A stretch of DNA of 64,000 nt. It comes from Casuarius casuarius (Eukaryota; Chordata; Aves; Casuariiformes; Casuariidae). The notes under the pieces were generated by a model, which saw nothing but the letters and a program-made list of their open reading frames with translations, did not search any database and was not told the origin of the DNA. The stretch is from positions 37,982 through 101,981 of the forward strand of contig PTFA01000494.1 in NCBI GenBank assembly GCA_003342895.1, in the 5' to 3' direction. Below are positions 36,184 to 48,935 of this stretch, one piece after another (the first letter of the stretch is position 1; the number at the start of each line of letters is the position of its first letter). The position numbers and the translations under genes are program-made.

Positions 36184-38774
36184 CACTACCAGAGTTACTA
36201 CACCATGAGCACTAACGAGGCAGTCTCATTCAGGGAGCAGAAAGATCAAACGAAAAAGGAATCGCACACCGCTTCCACTCCTCTCCACAAGGAGGTAAGG
36301 GAGATCCAAATTTTGAAGATAATTTTCACAGGTTGCTGTGCTTGTGTTGACAGAGCACGTGCATGTGCCTGAGAAAAGCTTTAATGCCTCTAAGCCATCA
36401 TTGTAAGTGCAGATGCTGTTGCTTTTCTCTCCATTGTATCAAATCCTATTTGGAAAAGGCTCTTTAAAGCCACAGTCCTTGGCGAACACCAGTCTGTGAA
36501 GGCACACGATTTTGAGAACAACTAGTAATGTGACAGCCTGCAGATAAGTAGCATGCCGCCATCTGTGTGCTCTGCAACTCAAAACAAAGCGCTTTTCAGA
36601 NTGATCTCAGTAGAGACTAGAAGCTATTAAGTTATTAGCTGGATTCCTGGGGACCTAAAGCACTTCATATAGAGCCAAAGACTCACTGCTTCTGGCAGCA
36701 TGTCTGGATAATGGAGGCATTCAAACCAACACAGGACTAAGGGATTCAGAAAGTAAACAATAAGAGAAAGCCAAACTCCATTGCAAAGATAGAGAAGGAC
36801 AGTGAACAGAGCCTCCCGGCCTACATGACCTGCACTAATCTGCTTTTTGAGATGCCAAAAGACATTTGCATCAAAATGTGAAAGAGTGAGGAGTCTCCAT
36901 GTCTGAAAAGTCACATTAGTCACTCTGTGCAGCTGTTCAACCAGGGATTCAATTCCTTCCAGCCCAATGAATTGGGAGGAGAGAAGAATAAAATAAACAC
37001 ACGTGCCACAGCATAAGAGCACAAGGTGCAGGACTGAACAAAACCAGGTTCCAGTAGAAGAGATGCTGGGCAGGTGAGACAACACAACCACTTCCACGCT
37101 GTGCAATGATAAAGCCTCCTGACAGAGGGAAAAAAAGAGTCTTTCAGACTCTTCACAAGGCTAGCAAAGTTTAAGGAGCTGACAAGGCACTTCTGCAATA
37201 TTTCCTGGGCTTTCATACAGAGTAAAGGTCGCTATGTCTTAATTGCAAAACACTTGAGCAAATCCAAAATATTTTTAAGCCCACTGGTGCTGAAAGATGT
37301 TCTGTTCATACCAAAATTCAGAAGCCATTTCAGCTACTGTAGTGAAGTTTCTTCAGCCAAAAGGCAAGTAATAACGGACACTTTGTAAATACTGCCACTC
37401 ACCAAACATTTGTAGCCCTATGGCCTCCAAGGTAATATTCCACAAGGAAAGTGAGAAAGACTAGTTTCGTTCTGCAAAACCACTTGACATCACATTTGGC
37501 ACTGTAAAAAAAACAAAGAGAGGAGTTGATTTGAATCCAGATCTCATATTAACCAAATAAGCCCAATTCTGGGTGAGATTGGAATTTGCAGAGGTTTTAA
37601 TCAAGCTGACCATCAGTCATTAGTTGTGATTTCACATAACCGTCAAAACCCAAAGCAGAGTTAGGCAGTATCTTATATCACCAAAGTTCGAGGTGATGCA
37701 GTGCTTGAGGAAAAACCTCCTGTTTTACATATCTCTAAAATTCAGACTACTAGTGCAGTAAGAACTGAAAAAGTGTGAATCACAGAATGGGTTTCTCCAA
37801 CTTCTTTCACATGTGCACATTATATGTTACTGCCTCTGTAAAGTACCAAATTTTTTAGAAGGTCCATAGTGCAGAAATTCTAATTACTAACTCCCAAAGG
37901 GAATGAGATCTCTCGGAAGCCTGCAATCTCCAGCTCTTAGCACAGCGAATTACCCCCAGAACTGCCCATATCTTTTTTTGAACCAGAACTAAATTTAAGA
38001 TAGAGTGCCTCATACTGCCTGAATCAAAAGGGAAGAAAAAAAAAAATCATCAGATCATTTACAGATATACTGATTGATAACAATATAATAAAATCCCCAA
38101 AGTCAGGTCCTGAAAAGTATATACTGCTTCATTTGTTTGCTATCCACTTATGGAAATCACTTGACAGAGACAGTTCACTTCTGCTTCAGCGAGACATCAA
38201 GCTATACTAGGTAAGAGATGTCTTATATGCTGCACATTCAGACAAAGAAGATTTCACTCACAAGTAAATGAGACACAGAACACGCTGTCCATGCAATGAA
38301 AAGGGATGATATCAAAGTGTGAGGAAGATAAATATAGCACGGCCAACAGGATGATTCATATAACACATGTGCTTTTCCAGCAGAGTTCCTCTATCACCTT
38401 GACCTTGACTCGTTTGCTGTATTTCATGAGGAGGTGGAGATAAAAAGCAGCATACTTTGTTCCAATTAGCTCAGGAGCTAAATAGACAACACCAAGCTCT
38501 GCCTTCAGAATAACTTCAGGGAAGTTGAAATGCTGCTCATGGAGCAGAATCTGGTCCACAAAGTCTTGAAATATAGAGCAGAGCTATCTTGGGACCTAAA
38601 ACTATTGATAAACTGCAGCAATACAATATTCTGAAAAGCAGGAAGTAGAAAAACTGAAACAGGAAAAATGATTCAGGTGAAAAATATCCTGAGAGTTAAA
38701 ACTGGAACTTTTAAATTGGGCTCTGGAAACATTTGGCTATGAAGAAAATGGAAGACATTTATTCTCCCCCCCGC

Positions 38775-38805
38775 NNNNNNNNNNNNNNNNNNNNNNNNNN
38801 NNNNN
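38775..38805. other. Assembly gap of 31 N
   Basis: A run of unknown bases in intron 1, directly after a C-rich run. The true gap size is not known. Confidence 0.98.
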
Positions 38806-38867
38806 TAAAGGAGAAGAGTGGGGTTTTTTGGTTGAAGAGCTGACTTGAAGGAAAGAACACTGAAATC

Positions 38868-38945
38868 ATTTTTCCTGGCTCTACTACTGATGTTTTCTGT
38901 GACTGAGAGCAGTTAATAACTCTCTACATTGTGGAAAGAGGAATA
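38868..38945 (+). mobile_element. Possible MIR-like SINE fragment
   Basis: A CCTGGCTCTACTACTGATG block followed by a TGTGACTGAGAGCAGTTAATA block resembles the MIR core order. Short and diverged. Confidence 0.35.
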
Positions 38946-41900
38946 AAACAATTTTTCTGTATTTAGTCTCATTATGGAGAAGGTGAAATCTTAGACATTC
39001 AGGTCCCCATTCTGACTTTGAATAGCATCTCACAAGAAAGAAGTTACAATCTAGCTAGTAACAGTCACGTAAACAGAATGCCAGAACCAGAGATGATGTG
39101 CTCAAAACCCCACCATTTCCTGCAGTATCTGAGTTTCAGTTTGGCAAAACTAAAGGAATTAGATAAAGCTTCCACTCTGCTGAGCACTCATCCAAAGCTC
39201 AACATTCAGCAACAGGAAAGAATCAGTTTTTTACTAGCAACAGTAGAAGGTTGCATTGGTTTGTTCTCTTTTCATTTACGTTTAAGAGTTCTGTCTGCAC
39301 ATGAGGCCTATAAAACAGATCCAGCAATACGTGTATCTTGTCTCCTTTACAGAGGTACCCACTGAGTGATTCATTAGTAACCATGAAAGGCACCTTTAAA
39401 GCCCTTACCAAACTTCTTCATCCTTTCTGACGTGTACAGGTTATTCCCATAATGCACAAGGGAGCTCCTTCAGCCAGAAGAATGGTGACTGGATTTGTTC
39501 TGAATCCCAAAACACACCTCCTCATAGAAGATGCAGACCTGAAGTCTGTGATCATATCCCCTCAGAGTTGCTTTACTATGTATGTCAGAAACCCTGAACC
39601 ACATTTAGGGAACAGCTGCCCTCCCTGCTACACATGCTTTAGCTGTTCTTAAGGGAGGCTGTTGTAAAACTGGAGTACAGAAAAACAAAAGACTGCTGGG
39701 TAAATGGTGACGAATCTAACAGTTTGTGCCAAGCTGGGAAAGTGTGAACAAGTCAGAATGAGCTTTGGCTGTAACATATAGGAAGGGAGTAAGGACTAGG
39801 TGCTTACCAGCAAAGTCCAGCCTTATCTTAAGTGTTTCTGAGGTGTTTGTGAAAAGTGTAGAGCGTTTTATATCGTGATACAGGCTACCCAGAACAAAAG
39901 CATACCAGACAGAGACCAGCCTTTGCATTCCATTCAGCTGGGAGTGCTAGCTTTGTTTACAAAGCATTTGTTTTCTGTGCTGAAAGGTAAAGTGAAATTT
40001 TTCAGATTCCTTATCTTCATAGTAGCTTGATCCATAAACTCCCAAACCAGTGCTTCAGATGTCTTACCTGCAGAAACTAAGCACATGGAACTATCGCAGT
40101 TTAAGTTTTTCTTCCTGCAATTCTTCTGTGATATAACCTCACTTGCCATATAATTCTGACAGTATGACCTGAGCATCAACTTTCATTCACAGTGCCTTCA
40201 ACTATATCATCTTTCCTAGAAATACTTTAGAAAATACTTTTAACTACTTGTATTTTGTAAGAGGCAGAGGACTATAAATGGTATTTCATACTTGCACAGG
40301 AGTTGGAAAGGGAAGTGACATGTGCTGCTTCTTAGCTGAAACGGACAGCAAGATACTAATGACGTAGAAGCAATCCACCGTATAGTAATAAGAGGGCTAA
40401 AACTATCTGTGGGTAATACTGCTAGACAGCGATGTAACTGCAGAAACACATCTCGCATCCAGCAGAGAACAATGAGTCTTCTTCATCTCTGGCAGGAAAA
40501 GCAAAGACCTGAGGCAGACACGACAAGCCAGACTGAGCCTTGAACCACTTCATTTTCACTGCAACAGCAGAGGAGAAACAATTTTATACAATTCTCAATA
40601 AATTACCCAGGCAACAATAGGCTGCAACAAGAAAAAAAAAGAAACCCTAGTAGGCAACAAATCAAGAACTGAATTTCAGTTAAAGGCTTTTTCCTCTTGA
40701 ATGTGGAAAGAAACTCTTTCTTCATTCTTGGTATAAATAGAACCAGCTGAACATGGGGGAAAGTCAGATGCACTACCTCTAACAGCTCACTCACACATGA
40801 GAACTTTGGCACAGTAATTAAGCAGATCCTGAATCATTCAGGACTCTGTTTAAATTCCCTCGGATGCTGAAATGCAAGTGTGGGTGGACATGCATGCATA
40901 TGTGTTTACACTTGGGAGCGCTAGGAAAAGCACAGGGGTTTTAAGAATGCCCTGAATTTCTCAGAATCTGCCGGGGTGGGGGAAAAAAAGGAGGGAAATA
41001 CATAGAAGTTCTTGATGGCAGCATGCTTTGACCCTACACAGCCTGCCTAAGCACCAAGAAACAACCTTCTTTCTACGCTTCCCCCACATTCTTCCACGGG
41101 GCAGGGAANTCAAAGCGAGTCTAATGATACTGAGAATAGCTGCATCACAGCAGCATTGCAACACCAGCAGGTGTCATGGCAAATATCCCAATTGCAGGAA
41201 AATCACCTAGGCCAAGAGGGTATGGCATATGTTCCTTCCAATCAAAACAAAGGAAACGCACTGTCTGCATTGCCGGACACTCAGACACAGCAGCCTTGAA
41301 ACACAGAACATGAAAACAAGACCACATGTATACAGGCAAATTAGATTCCTCAATACACGTGTATCTTCTGATCACAGTGCAGCTGAGATTATAGCTGCAA
41401 AGTAAAAACAACAAGGCAAGAATTATAAACCCAGAAGATAAGACACAAAGAGTACATATCACTGCTAAAGAGTAAAGATTTGACAAATCTTTTTAGTTGT
41501 CGAGATGAAGAAATTGTCAATAAATTTAAAAAACGTACTTGCAATGTCCCTTTAATTTAATACTTGTTATGCAATTTTAACTCACAGGTAGAGCTGTCCT
41601 CCTAGAAATTTGTTTTTTTTAACCTTGTAAATCTCTCTGATAATCCAACATCGTATTTTTTTCCACTTTTAGAGAAGAGGTTTAGAACATGAGCCATCCA
41701 AGATAAGTATTCGTTATCAGTGACATGATGGATTAGCACAGTGATAATTATATGTCACAAGCCTCCTAAAATGCTGGAAAAGTTCAGTCCATTGCACGTT
41801 CCATAGCGAATCCTGTAAAGCTTGAGTGATTTACAGAATGAATTAAATGCAAAAACAAGCACAAAGGCCTCCGACCCAGCCCAAGCATGCAATGAAATAC

Positions 41901-42509
41901 CATCCGTCTTAAAAAGCAGACAACAAGTGAAGCTGCTCTTTCCTATCCAAATTTAAGAGAAGACAGCTGGAGTGAAAGCAAGGAAGTTTCAGAAGATAAC
42001 TGATACTGGGATCATATTAAAAAGTAACTTTTTCTAATCTCTTAGGATATATCTTCCTTTAGGAAAAAAAAAAATCATAAATGGGCTTTCCTCTAACCAC
42101 CTTATTTAAAACAAAATGAATGCACAAGCTGAGTAGGAGCTCCTCAGTCCTAAATGTTACATTTGATTCAAATATTACTGGTAAAAACCTAGTTTATTGG
42201 CTGGCCCAACACAAAGCATCAAGAAATCAGCTGGAACTGCTGATGGCAAAATTCAGAGCTTTGAAATAAGAGAACAAGGATATTAAATGCAAAGAAAACA
42301 TAAGCACGCTACTAAAACCTTATGCTTTCTCTAACTTAATGAAGCAGGGTAGGGTTTTTAGAATACTACAGCATTCCCCTAACTGCACCCAGAAAAGTAC
42401 AAAAGAATTTTGCTATTTGTTCTGTTGAGAACACAGGGCTCTTGAATGCCACAACCAGAAAAGCCGTAACAGAGCGTAGAGAAAAGCACGCACGTTTACC
42501 CCACCTCTT

Positions 42510-42757
42510 CAGCTGCAGACTGGCTCAGTCAGGGCTCCCATCCACCAGCACAGCGCAGAGCTTGAAAGTCTAGAGGAGTTGACTGCTTGGCTGCCTCCTC
42601 TGGTGCAGGGACAGCTGAGCTGCTCATCAATCAGCTGATGAACTGCTGCAGTTTGCAGTCAGGAGCTTTAAGGCAAACCAAAAGCAGTGATGATTTACTT
42701 CAAAACATCACGCTGTAAATTGAGTGATTCAGCAGCTGATTCACGGCAGCTCAGCTG
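42510..42757. promoter_or_regulatory. Cluster of five CAGCTG E-boxes, candidate intronic enhancer
   Basis: The palindrome CAGCTG occurs at 42,510, 42,612, 42,632, 42,733 and 42,752, five times in 248 bp where about 0.06 would be expected by chance. Neighbouring sequence is rich in related TGATTCAGCAGCTGA-type palindromes. CAGCTG is a binding site of class A/II bHLH factors. Enhancer function is an inference. Confidence 0.4.
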
Positions 42758-43261
42758 TCCAGGAACGGGGAGTGGGGTGGGGTGGAGTGGACAACTAGGA
42801 GCTGCAATGTCATCCATGCTATGCCATCCTTGCTAGTGAATCAGAGCCCTGACTATCATTTCCGTAGCACACTTCATACCTCCTGCGTGCTTCAAACTCA
42901 GCCTTTAGTCCATTCTTCATACAAGTGAAGAAATGGAAAATTGATGTGGCTGATGGGGGCGGGAACAGGTTGCCCTACGTGACCATCGCAAGAGTACCAC
43001 TGACTGCAACACAGTATTGCACTCCTGCTAACCCTAGGGGATGTGACCCATTTTATGTGACAGGGACACAAACCTCTGTAATCCTAACCCACCCACCGCG
43101 GGTGACTGAGGCCAAAAGATAAATTTTCTTCGTCTGCATGTTCACTGTCTAAGAGTGGGTCTGAACTAGTTCACAGTGATAGCCAGCTTCATAAAGATGT
43201 CTTCACGCAGGCATCCACTGTCAACAGAAAAAGCATCATCTCCACGCTTAGACCTGGCACC

Positions 43262-43350
43262 TGAAAGAGTTTGGCTCTGCTTCTGACTCTGCTATGAACT
43301 TCTCATGTGGCTTTAGTCAAGTCACTCAGTTTCTCATTACTGCATTCCTC
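43262..43350 (+). mobile_element. MIR-like SINE fragment
   Basis: The order GGCTCTGCTTCTGACTCTGC, then ATGTGGCTTTAGTCAAGTCA, then CTCAGTTTCTC follows the MIR core (select-Cys-Ser-like 'tgtgaccttgggcaagtcac ... cctcagtttcc' arrangement). It is old and diverged; identification is from memory of the consensus. Confidence 0.55.
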
Positions 43351-46300
43351 TCCTTGACAGTACAAAGAGGGATTAGTGTAGGGTTATTTCCTTTCATTAA
43401 GTTCCAAGACATTTTTTCAAAAGGGGTAAAGAAGGTGTATACCACTATGTCAATGCCAGAAGCACAGCACTAGTCTTAAGNATGAAGCTCTCCTGACATG
43501 GTTCCCTCTTCAGCCTCATCAAAGCAAGACACCTTTTGAATTCAAAAGCCGTTGCTCTTCGCAGACTTTCATGCTTTGTCCTTTGGTGAAACCTATGGTA
43601 TGTTTAAGGAGAGCACCATTCCCTTTTATAATCATAAAGGACAGACGGGTTATAATCTGCAACAACAAGTTGTAGTAGTGCTAATAACAGTACTTACTTA
43701 ATTTCATTTAACTGGTTCTATCTAAAATCTCATCACAAAACTACTCTTTTCCATTTAGATGATTCAGAAAAATGGTGGTTTGAGGCAACAAGTTCACATA
43801 ATCTCTGTTTTTGACTTAAGGAGTAATGTACATTGCCATCAATGGTACAGAATATAACAGCATTTTTACTGACACTTAAGAGACATGCAGCTGGTTGAAA
43901 ACAATTCACATTGAGAGTTTTTGCGGTAGAAATATTTCTGATTAAAGCAAAACAAGAAAGCATATATGAAAAGTATACAGTAATGTGTTTAGGCTGAAGG
44001 TAAGTAAGGACAGTGCCATTTTGACAGTAAAGAAAGCACATACAGTTCTCTATCTGGATCAGTAGTACTTACATAACATCTATTTATACCTGGGCTGAAT
44101 ATCAGCTAGCAGATTCTAGACAAGAATTAGGCTAGAGGTATGATGGACCTACAGAACAGTTGGCTCCCATCAGCTAGACTGGCTTCTTGGGAAACCCCAA
44201 GGAGAACAGTCTACCCACACTGACTTAAAAGAGCTTTTTCCCTAGTCTAGGCAGGGCCACAGCAGAAATCTCTTCCACCGACACACTGCATCTGCTGGTT
44301 TCTGTCAGCTTTAAGACTTGACAGCAGTTCCCATGCTCAACGGAAGGTGGACCCTTGGGCTCCACAATCAATGGGTCAAAGTCTTCTCACCTTTCAAACA
44401 ATTACACCTATTAAGTCAACACACAGCAGGTATGGTATTTAACAAGCACATACCAGCTTGGATTGTAAAAGGATCATCGTAAACACAGGTGGCCAAATCT
44501 CTGCAGGATGTTTAAGGGGAGGATCAACTCACAGCCCTGATGGACAGGTACTGTCAAGACAGCATACTGCTTTGGTGTAGAAAGCATCTGGCTTGTACCA
44601 ATGAAACCAATTATCTTAGAAAACGTCCCAATCCCCAAGCATATTTATGCATATGACTCAAGCATATTTATCCTCTGCCTTATTAGTTACGAATCTAAAC
44701 GTCTCGGTATGCTGGCCAATGCAGACTCACAGCTTCCCGGACTCCTCTATTGGCCTGTAATCTGGTATTTCTGGCCCTATTTTCAGAAGTGACAAGATGC
44801 AAGCAGAATACCTGACCCCATGGGAGGGGCTGGTAACCTGGGGAACATTTCAGTCTAGGGAGAAGATGCATTTTAATGAATCAAAAGCAAAATAGTCAGA
44901 ATATGCAAGTCTGAGTCATGCAGCGCTACTCTAGAGCTACCTAGGAAGACAAAGCTGTATTGCTTCCATGATCCTGCTCGTTTTCAAATTAAAAATACAG
45001 GCATACTGAGAGCCATCCTTGCACATTCCCCACTGCAGTAATTTAGTTTTTTTAATATTACTTCTTACAGCAGCTATAATAAAGGAGAAATTAACAGCAG
45101 CTTTTAACTTGAGGTAGATTCTTTATCTCCTGTTTGTAAATTATGTAATGTCCCCACTGTGGCTGCCAAGTACATTCTGGAAATTCTGTTTGCAAGCTAA
45201 TCTTCCAGCAAAGCGCTCGTTAGACGATGTGGCTCTGTCCCACAAACCCATGCCAAGCAAAAGGCATTTATCAGTGCTTGCAAGGTATGGTTGCTCACCT
45301 ACTAACATTTTGGGAAAGATGCTCAAGTAGGAGCCCCTGATCGCTTGCAAGTTTTGCCTCCTTACTTCATTCACGCACATGGGTACCCTATTCCAACTAA
45401 CAGCTTTTCTTCTGTATTACCCAACTACCCACTGAACAGCAGAACAGCAGTTAAATAACCAAAGGAAGACACACTGAGTTGAAACTAAGACAAAATTAGT
45501 GTTTCATCTAAAAAGATTATATAAAGGTATAAGGATATAAATCGTTCAGATCATCTCTATCTCTGTCTCCAGGAGCTGAGGAGTGACTTCTACAGGTTAT
45601 GCTTTACAATAAGTCTCCTGGGACAGCTACCCTGGTCAAGCTGGAGCTTTAATACTCATGTCTCCAAATGGGAGAGACAGATCACGGTTAATGCGAGGAG
45701 CTCTACAGAACGGACAGGAACACAGTTGCAAAGAACAACACACCCACATCAAGGACGCACAAGAATCAAGTGAGTACCACGAGCTCGCCCATTCTCAAGT
45801 CATTTGACAAGAACTCCCACCAGTTTTCTAGGTATAATGACGCTCTGTTAAAATCAGCACTAGCTCGAACGCTGTTCCAGCTTCCCAGAGTAAGCTGACT
45901 GCAACCTAACATGGAAAGAAAAGTTGCTAAGCCTTCTGATTTATAAAGCAAAGCTTTAGGGGGTAAACTATGCAATGCTTCCTATATCTCTTCTCTTTGC
46001 GACACCTAGCGCTTGATGCTCAGAAATGCTCAGAGCCACAGTGCATCCCTGATATCAGGAACTGGCAGTGTTCAGCATCTTCCTACCTGCACTGCAAGAC
46101 AAAACATTTTTTTTTTTTACCTACTCCAAAATACATAAACAAACTCCTATATTTTCATTTTTCTTTTCAGTTCACATTTCTTCGCTGATGGGACTCAAAT
46201 CTTAAACTGTGCTTGTCATTTTGAAATGGCGTAACAGCAGCTCAGCCTCCAGTCCACAGAACAGGTACGATACCTTACTGCATTTCCAGGAGAACGCGTA

Positions 46301-47737
46301 GATAGCTCATAAAACTGTAGCATGAATAACGCTCTACCTCCCCAAAAAAGCTCAACAGAAAAAGACTATTAAGAACATTAACAAACAGGGATTTGTTGTA
46401 CCACNTAAAAAACATTCTAATCTGTGTGTAGTGGTGGTGCTGCTGCTGCTAGCTTAACCCGTAATAAACTAGTACTTTCTTTTCTCTTTTATGAAAGACT
46501 AAGAAAACCCAGGCAGCTTGTTTCAGTTCTGCCTGTTTAAGGGAACGATATCCCCATCACTGGTTTAAAACCAGAGCTAGGTCTCAGCTATCAACACTCC
46601 AACGTGGTTCACCAGCTATCTGCCTGTCCCAAGTATACCTAGCATTCATTTTTTAGCTGATTTACAGATTCTCTCCAAGATACCTCATTTGGAAGCTGCA
46701 GGATAAAGGTGAGAAAGCAGGAATACCATCCCCAAAATTGCTGGTATCTGGATTGGGAACAAGGCTTTTGAAATAGAGATACAGAATAGAAACACAGTCC
46801 TGCTTGCCAGGGTCCCCATTTCCTACAGATAACCCAGTATCTCAGGCCACTCGGGCTTTAATCTCATTCAAAACAAACTCCCTCCCCCCCAGCACTCCTT
46901 GCTTAGATGGACAGCTCTCTAGGGCACAGAGTAACTCTTTGTTCTTTGCTGTTTTGATTTCCTAGGCCATTCTCCTCCTTTGAGAGGAGCCAGCCCTCTT
47001 CCCCTCTCTTAGGGGAAGTCCTCTTAAGATTTTTCTCACCCTTCAGTACTATATTTAGCTTTAAACAAACGCAGACAGAGAGGCATTGCTTGCTGTTGCG
47101 ACTGCCTTAGTTTCTTGCCTGGCCTAAGCCCAGCATACTAGACATACCTGACAAGTAATGCGTCAGTCTTGGGCCATTTAACGACCTTTGCTCTCACTCT
47201 AACCCTGAATTGTGACATCCCCCGTTCCCGCTGTGCTTAGGACACAGACCTGAAGTTTTAGCTCAGTCATACCTGGCAGGTATCCAGAAAAAAAAGACCA
47301 TAAACAGATTTTGGCCACGCCACACACACCCAGCTGTCCTGCCCACACACCTGATTTACACAGCCCTACAATAACAACGTGGCTAACTGGTGCTTTTTCA
47401 TCACTCCCACGCAAAACAGCACCTGCCAATTGAGCAGAGAGATTCTCAGAAAAACAGGGAAAGCATCTCAGGGTGTTATCCCTAAAAAAGGATCACACAA
47501 TCCAGCTTCAGGACCCCCCCTTCCTTTTTAACACAGGGAAGGGGGCTGGGAGAGGACCCAACCTCCCACTGCCAAGTGCTTTTTCTGCTAGGTTAAAGTG
47601 TCTCTCTCCTCCCGAGTATCCCGATCCCCTAAGAAGCAAACAACTCAAACTACACAGAATTCGGTAGCTGATAAAATTAAAACTAGGAGGAAAACATCAG
47701 GAAGAAAGAGATCACCTGCTGACGCTCGCAGGGAGGA

Positions 47738-48115
47738 GGCAGATGGAGGGACCCCCCCGGCCCGTACCTGAAGGTGNCCGCAGCCGCTCCCGCAGCACTC
47801 ACCCTCCGCGCACCGCTCCCAGCCGCTGCCTACTGCCCGCAGACGCGCAGCGCCCGCGGCTCCGCTGGGCTCGGCACAGCGCGGCTGCCCCACCGCCGCC
47901 TCGCCCGCACTCCCAGGGCGGCGGGCGGAGCGCCGGGACGCGCCGCTCCCCGCCCCGGCCCGCCCCCGCCCCGCCGCCGCCACCTCCCCTCCGGCCGCGG
48001 GGAGCCGGAGCGCAGCAGGGCTGCAGAGCCGGGGGAGGGAGAGGCGCAGCGGCACGGCGGCAGCTGGCCCGAGCCGCCGCTGAGCGCACAGTGCCTCTGA
48101 GGCCTTGCGGGATTT
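47738..48115 (-). promoter_or_regulatory. RASGEF1B: CpG island, probable RASGEF1B promoter
   Basis: A sharp island of very high G+C and dense CpG between AT-rich flanks, about 13 kb upstream of the first coding exon on the gene's own strand. No TATA box is visible, as is usual for CpG-island promoters. The island contains good minus-strand splice donors, so transcription leftward from here into RASGEF1B is the simplest reading. Open frames across it on both strands (up to 211 codons) are proline-, alanine- and arginine-rich composition artefacts. I found no convincing NF-kB site, although the mammalian gene is LPS-inducible. The start site cannot be fixed from sequence alone. Confidence 0.8.
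47803..48075 (-). other. RASGEF1B: Putative 5' non-coding exon 1 of RASGEF1B
   Basis: On the minus strand the sequence GGAGG|GTGAGT places a near-consensus donor with the last exon base at 47,803. A second, weaker donor, CAG|GTACGG, lies at 47,768/47,767. The first coding exon has only six untranslated bases before its ATG (acceptor at 34,773), so at least one upstream 5' UTR exon is required. This island is the best candidate. The right boundary given is a guess within the island, because the cap site cannot be seen. Confidence 0.55.
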
Positions 48116-48424
48116 TGTAAGCGTTCAAGAGTGACCACACAGGTTCAGGACCACAGAGCCAGCCTGCCCCGTATCTCACCTCCACCGGTGGTTTTAAGTG
48201 AATGCCTAGGGAAGGGCAAGAACAGGAGAAGCGTACATCATACTTCCTCTGAGTACTCTCACAACTTGCATTTTCAGCACCAGAGATTTCCCGAGCCTGT
48301 TGTTGTTCAGTAACCCCCAACAGATCTCTCTCCCAAGTACTTAACCACCTCCCCCCCTCAGTCCATCCACAATATTCTCTAGCAAAGACTTTCACACATC
48401 TGCTGCAGCTCCACAGAGAACCAC

Positions 48425-48935
48425 CTTCTTTCACTTATTTCGAACCTGGCACCTACTAGCTTCATCTGATGTCCCCTAGCTCTTGTACTGAGAACAGAAG
48501 TGAACACTTCGTTCCTGCACACCCTCCCCAGGGCACTCAGCCTTTTCTAGATTTCTTCCTCAGCATCCTAACTCACCTCTTTTCCACGCTGAAGAGTCCC
48601 ACCCAACTCAGTCATTCCATGCACAGGATCCAGATCTCTGATGATCCTTGTCATCCTTCTCTGTCCTTTTTACAGTACTAGTAAATCTTTTCAGAGATGA
48701 GGGAAGACGAACTGCACGCAGTATTCAGAATGCATTCAAACCACAGATTTNGACAGTAGTACACCAACTTTCCCTATTCTCTATCCCCATCTAGTAATTC
48801 CTCATCCATATTTGATTTGCCTTTTTGACTGCTACTGGGCTGGAACCATCTATCAGCGTGCCCATCATCTTCCAGACAAGCAGCAAAAGCCAGGTTAGAG
48901 CCCATCGTTTACATGTATCCAATGTTTCTTAATCG
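48425..48935 (-). mobile_element. Degraded CR1-type LINE fragment
   Basis: Read on the + strand, ordered blocks match the reverse complement of the 3' part of sauropsid CR1-like elements as I remember them. They are a TGTCCCCTAGCTCTTGTACTG block, a CTCACCTCTTTTCCACGCTGA block, a GATGATCCTTGTCATCCTTCT block, a GAACTGCACGCAGTATTCAGA block and a TTTGCCTTTTTGACTGCTACT block. The element therefore lies on the minus strand. It is diverged and truncated with no open frame, and sits about 300 bp upstream of the promoter island. Confidence 0.7.

Larger units (their letters stand above)
34773..47802 (-). other. RASGEF1B: RASGEF1B intron 1 (about 13 kb)
   Basis: Non-coding sequence between the promoter island and the first coding exon. 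It contains the poly-T tracts at 35.94-36.18 kb, the assembly gap at 38.78 kb, MIR-like fragments near 38.9 and 43.3 kb, and the E-box cluster at 42.5-42.76 kb. The longest chance ORF is 159 codons at 36,627-37,106 (minus); it has no recognisable domain and a length expected by chance in a window this size. No further exon was recognised. Confidence 0.75.

Noticed and set aside
35887..36372. Lysine-rich and phenylalanine-rich ORFs of 95-126 codons
   Set aside because: Direct translations of the poly-T/poly-A tracts, not genes.
36627..37106. 159-codon minus-strand hydrophobic ORF in intron 1
   Set aside because: Looks membrane-like but shows no family resemblance, has no splice or promoter context, and one or two ORFs of this length are expected by chance in 64 kb.
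47740..48200. NF-kB site explaining LPS induction at the promoter
   Set aside because: I looked for GGGRNNYYCC-type matches in the island and near flank and found only partial ones, so none is reported.
47799..48434. 211-codon minus-strand ORF and overlapping + strand ORFs at the promoter island
   Set aside because: Stop-codon depletion in a CpG island; the ORF runs from the CR1 flank through the island, has low-complexity composition, and no domain.
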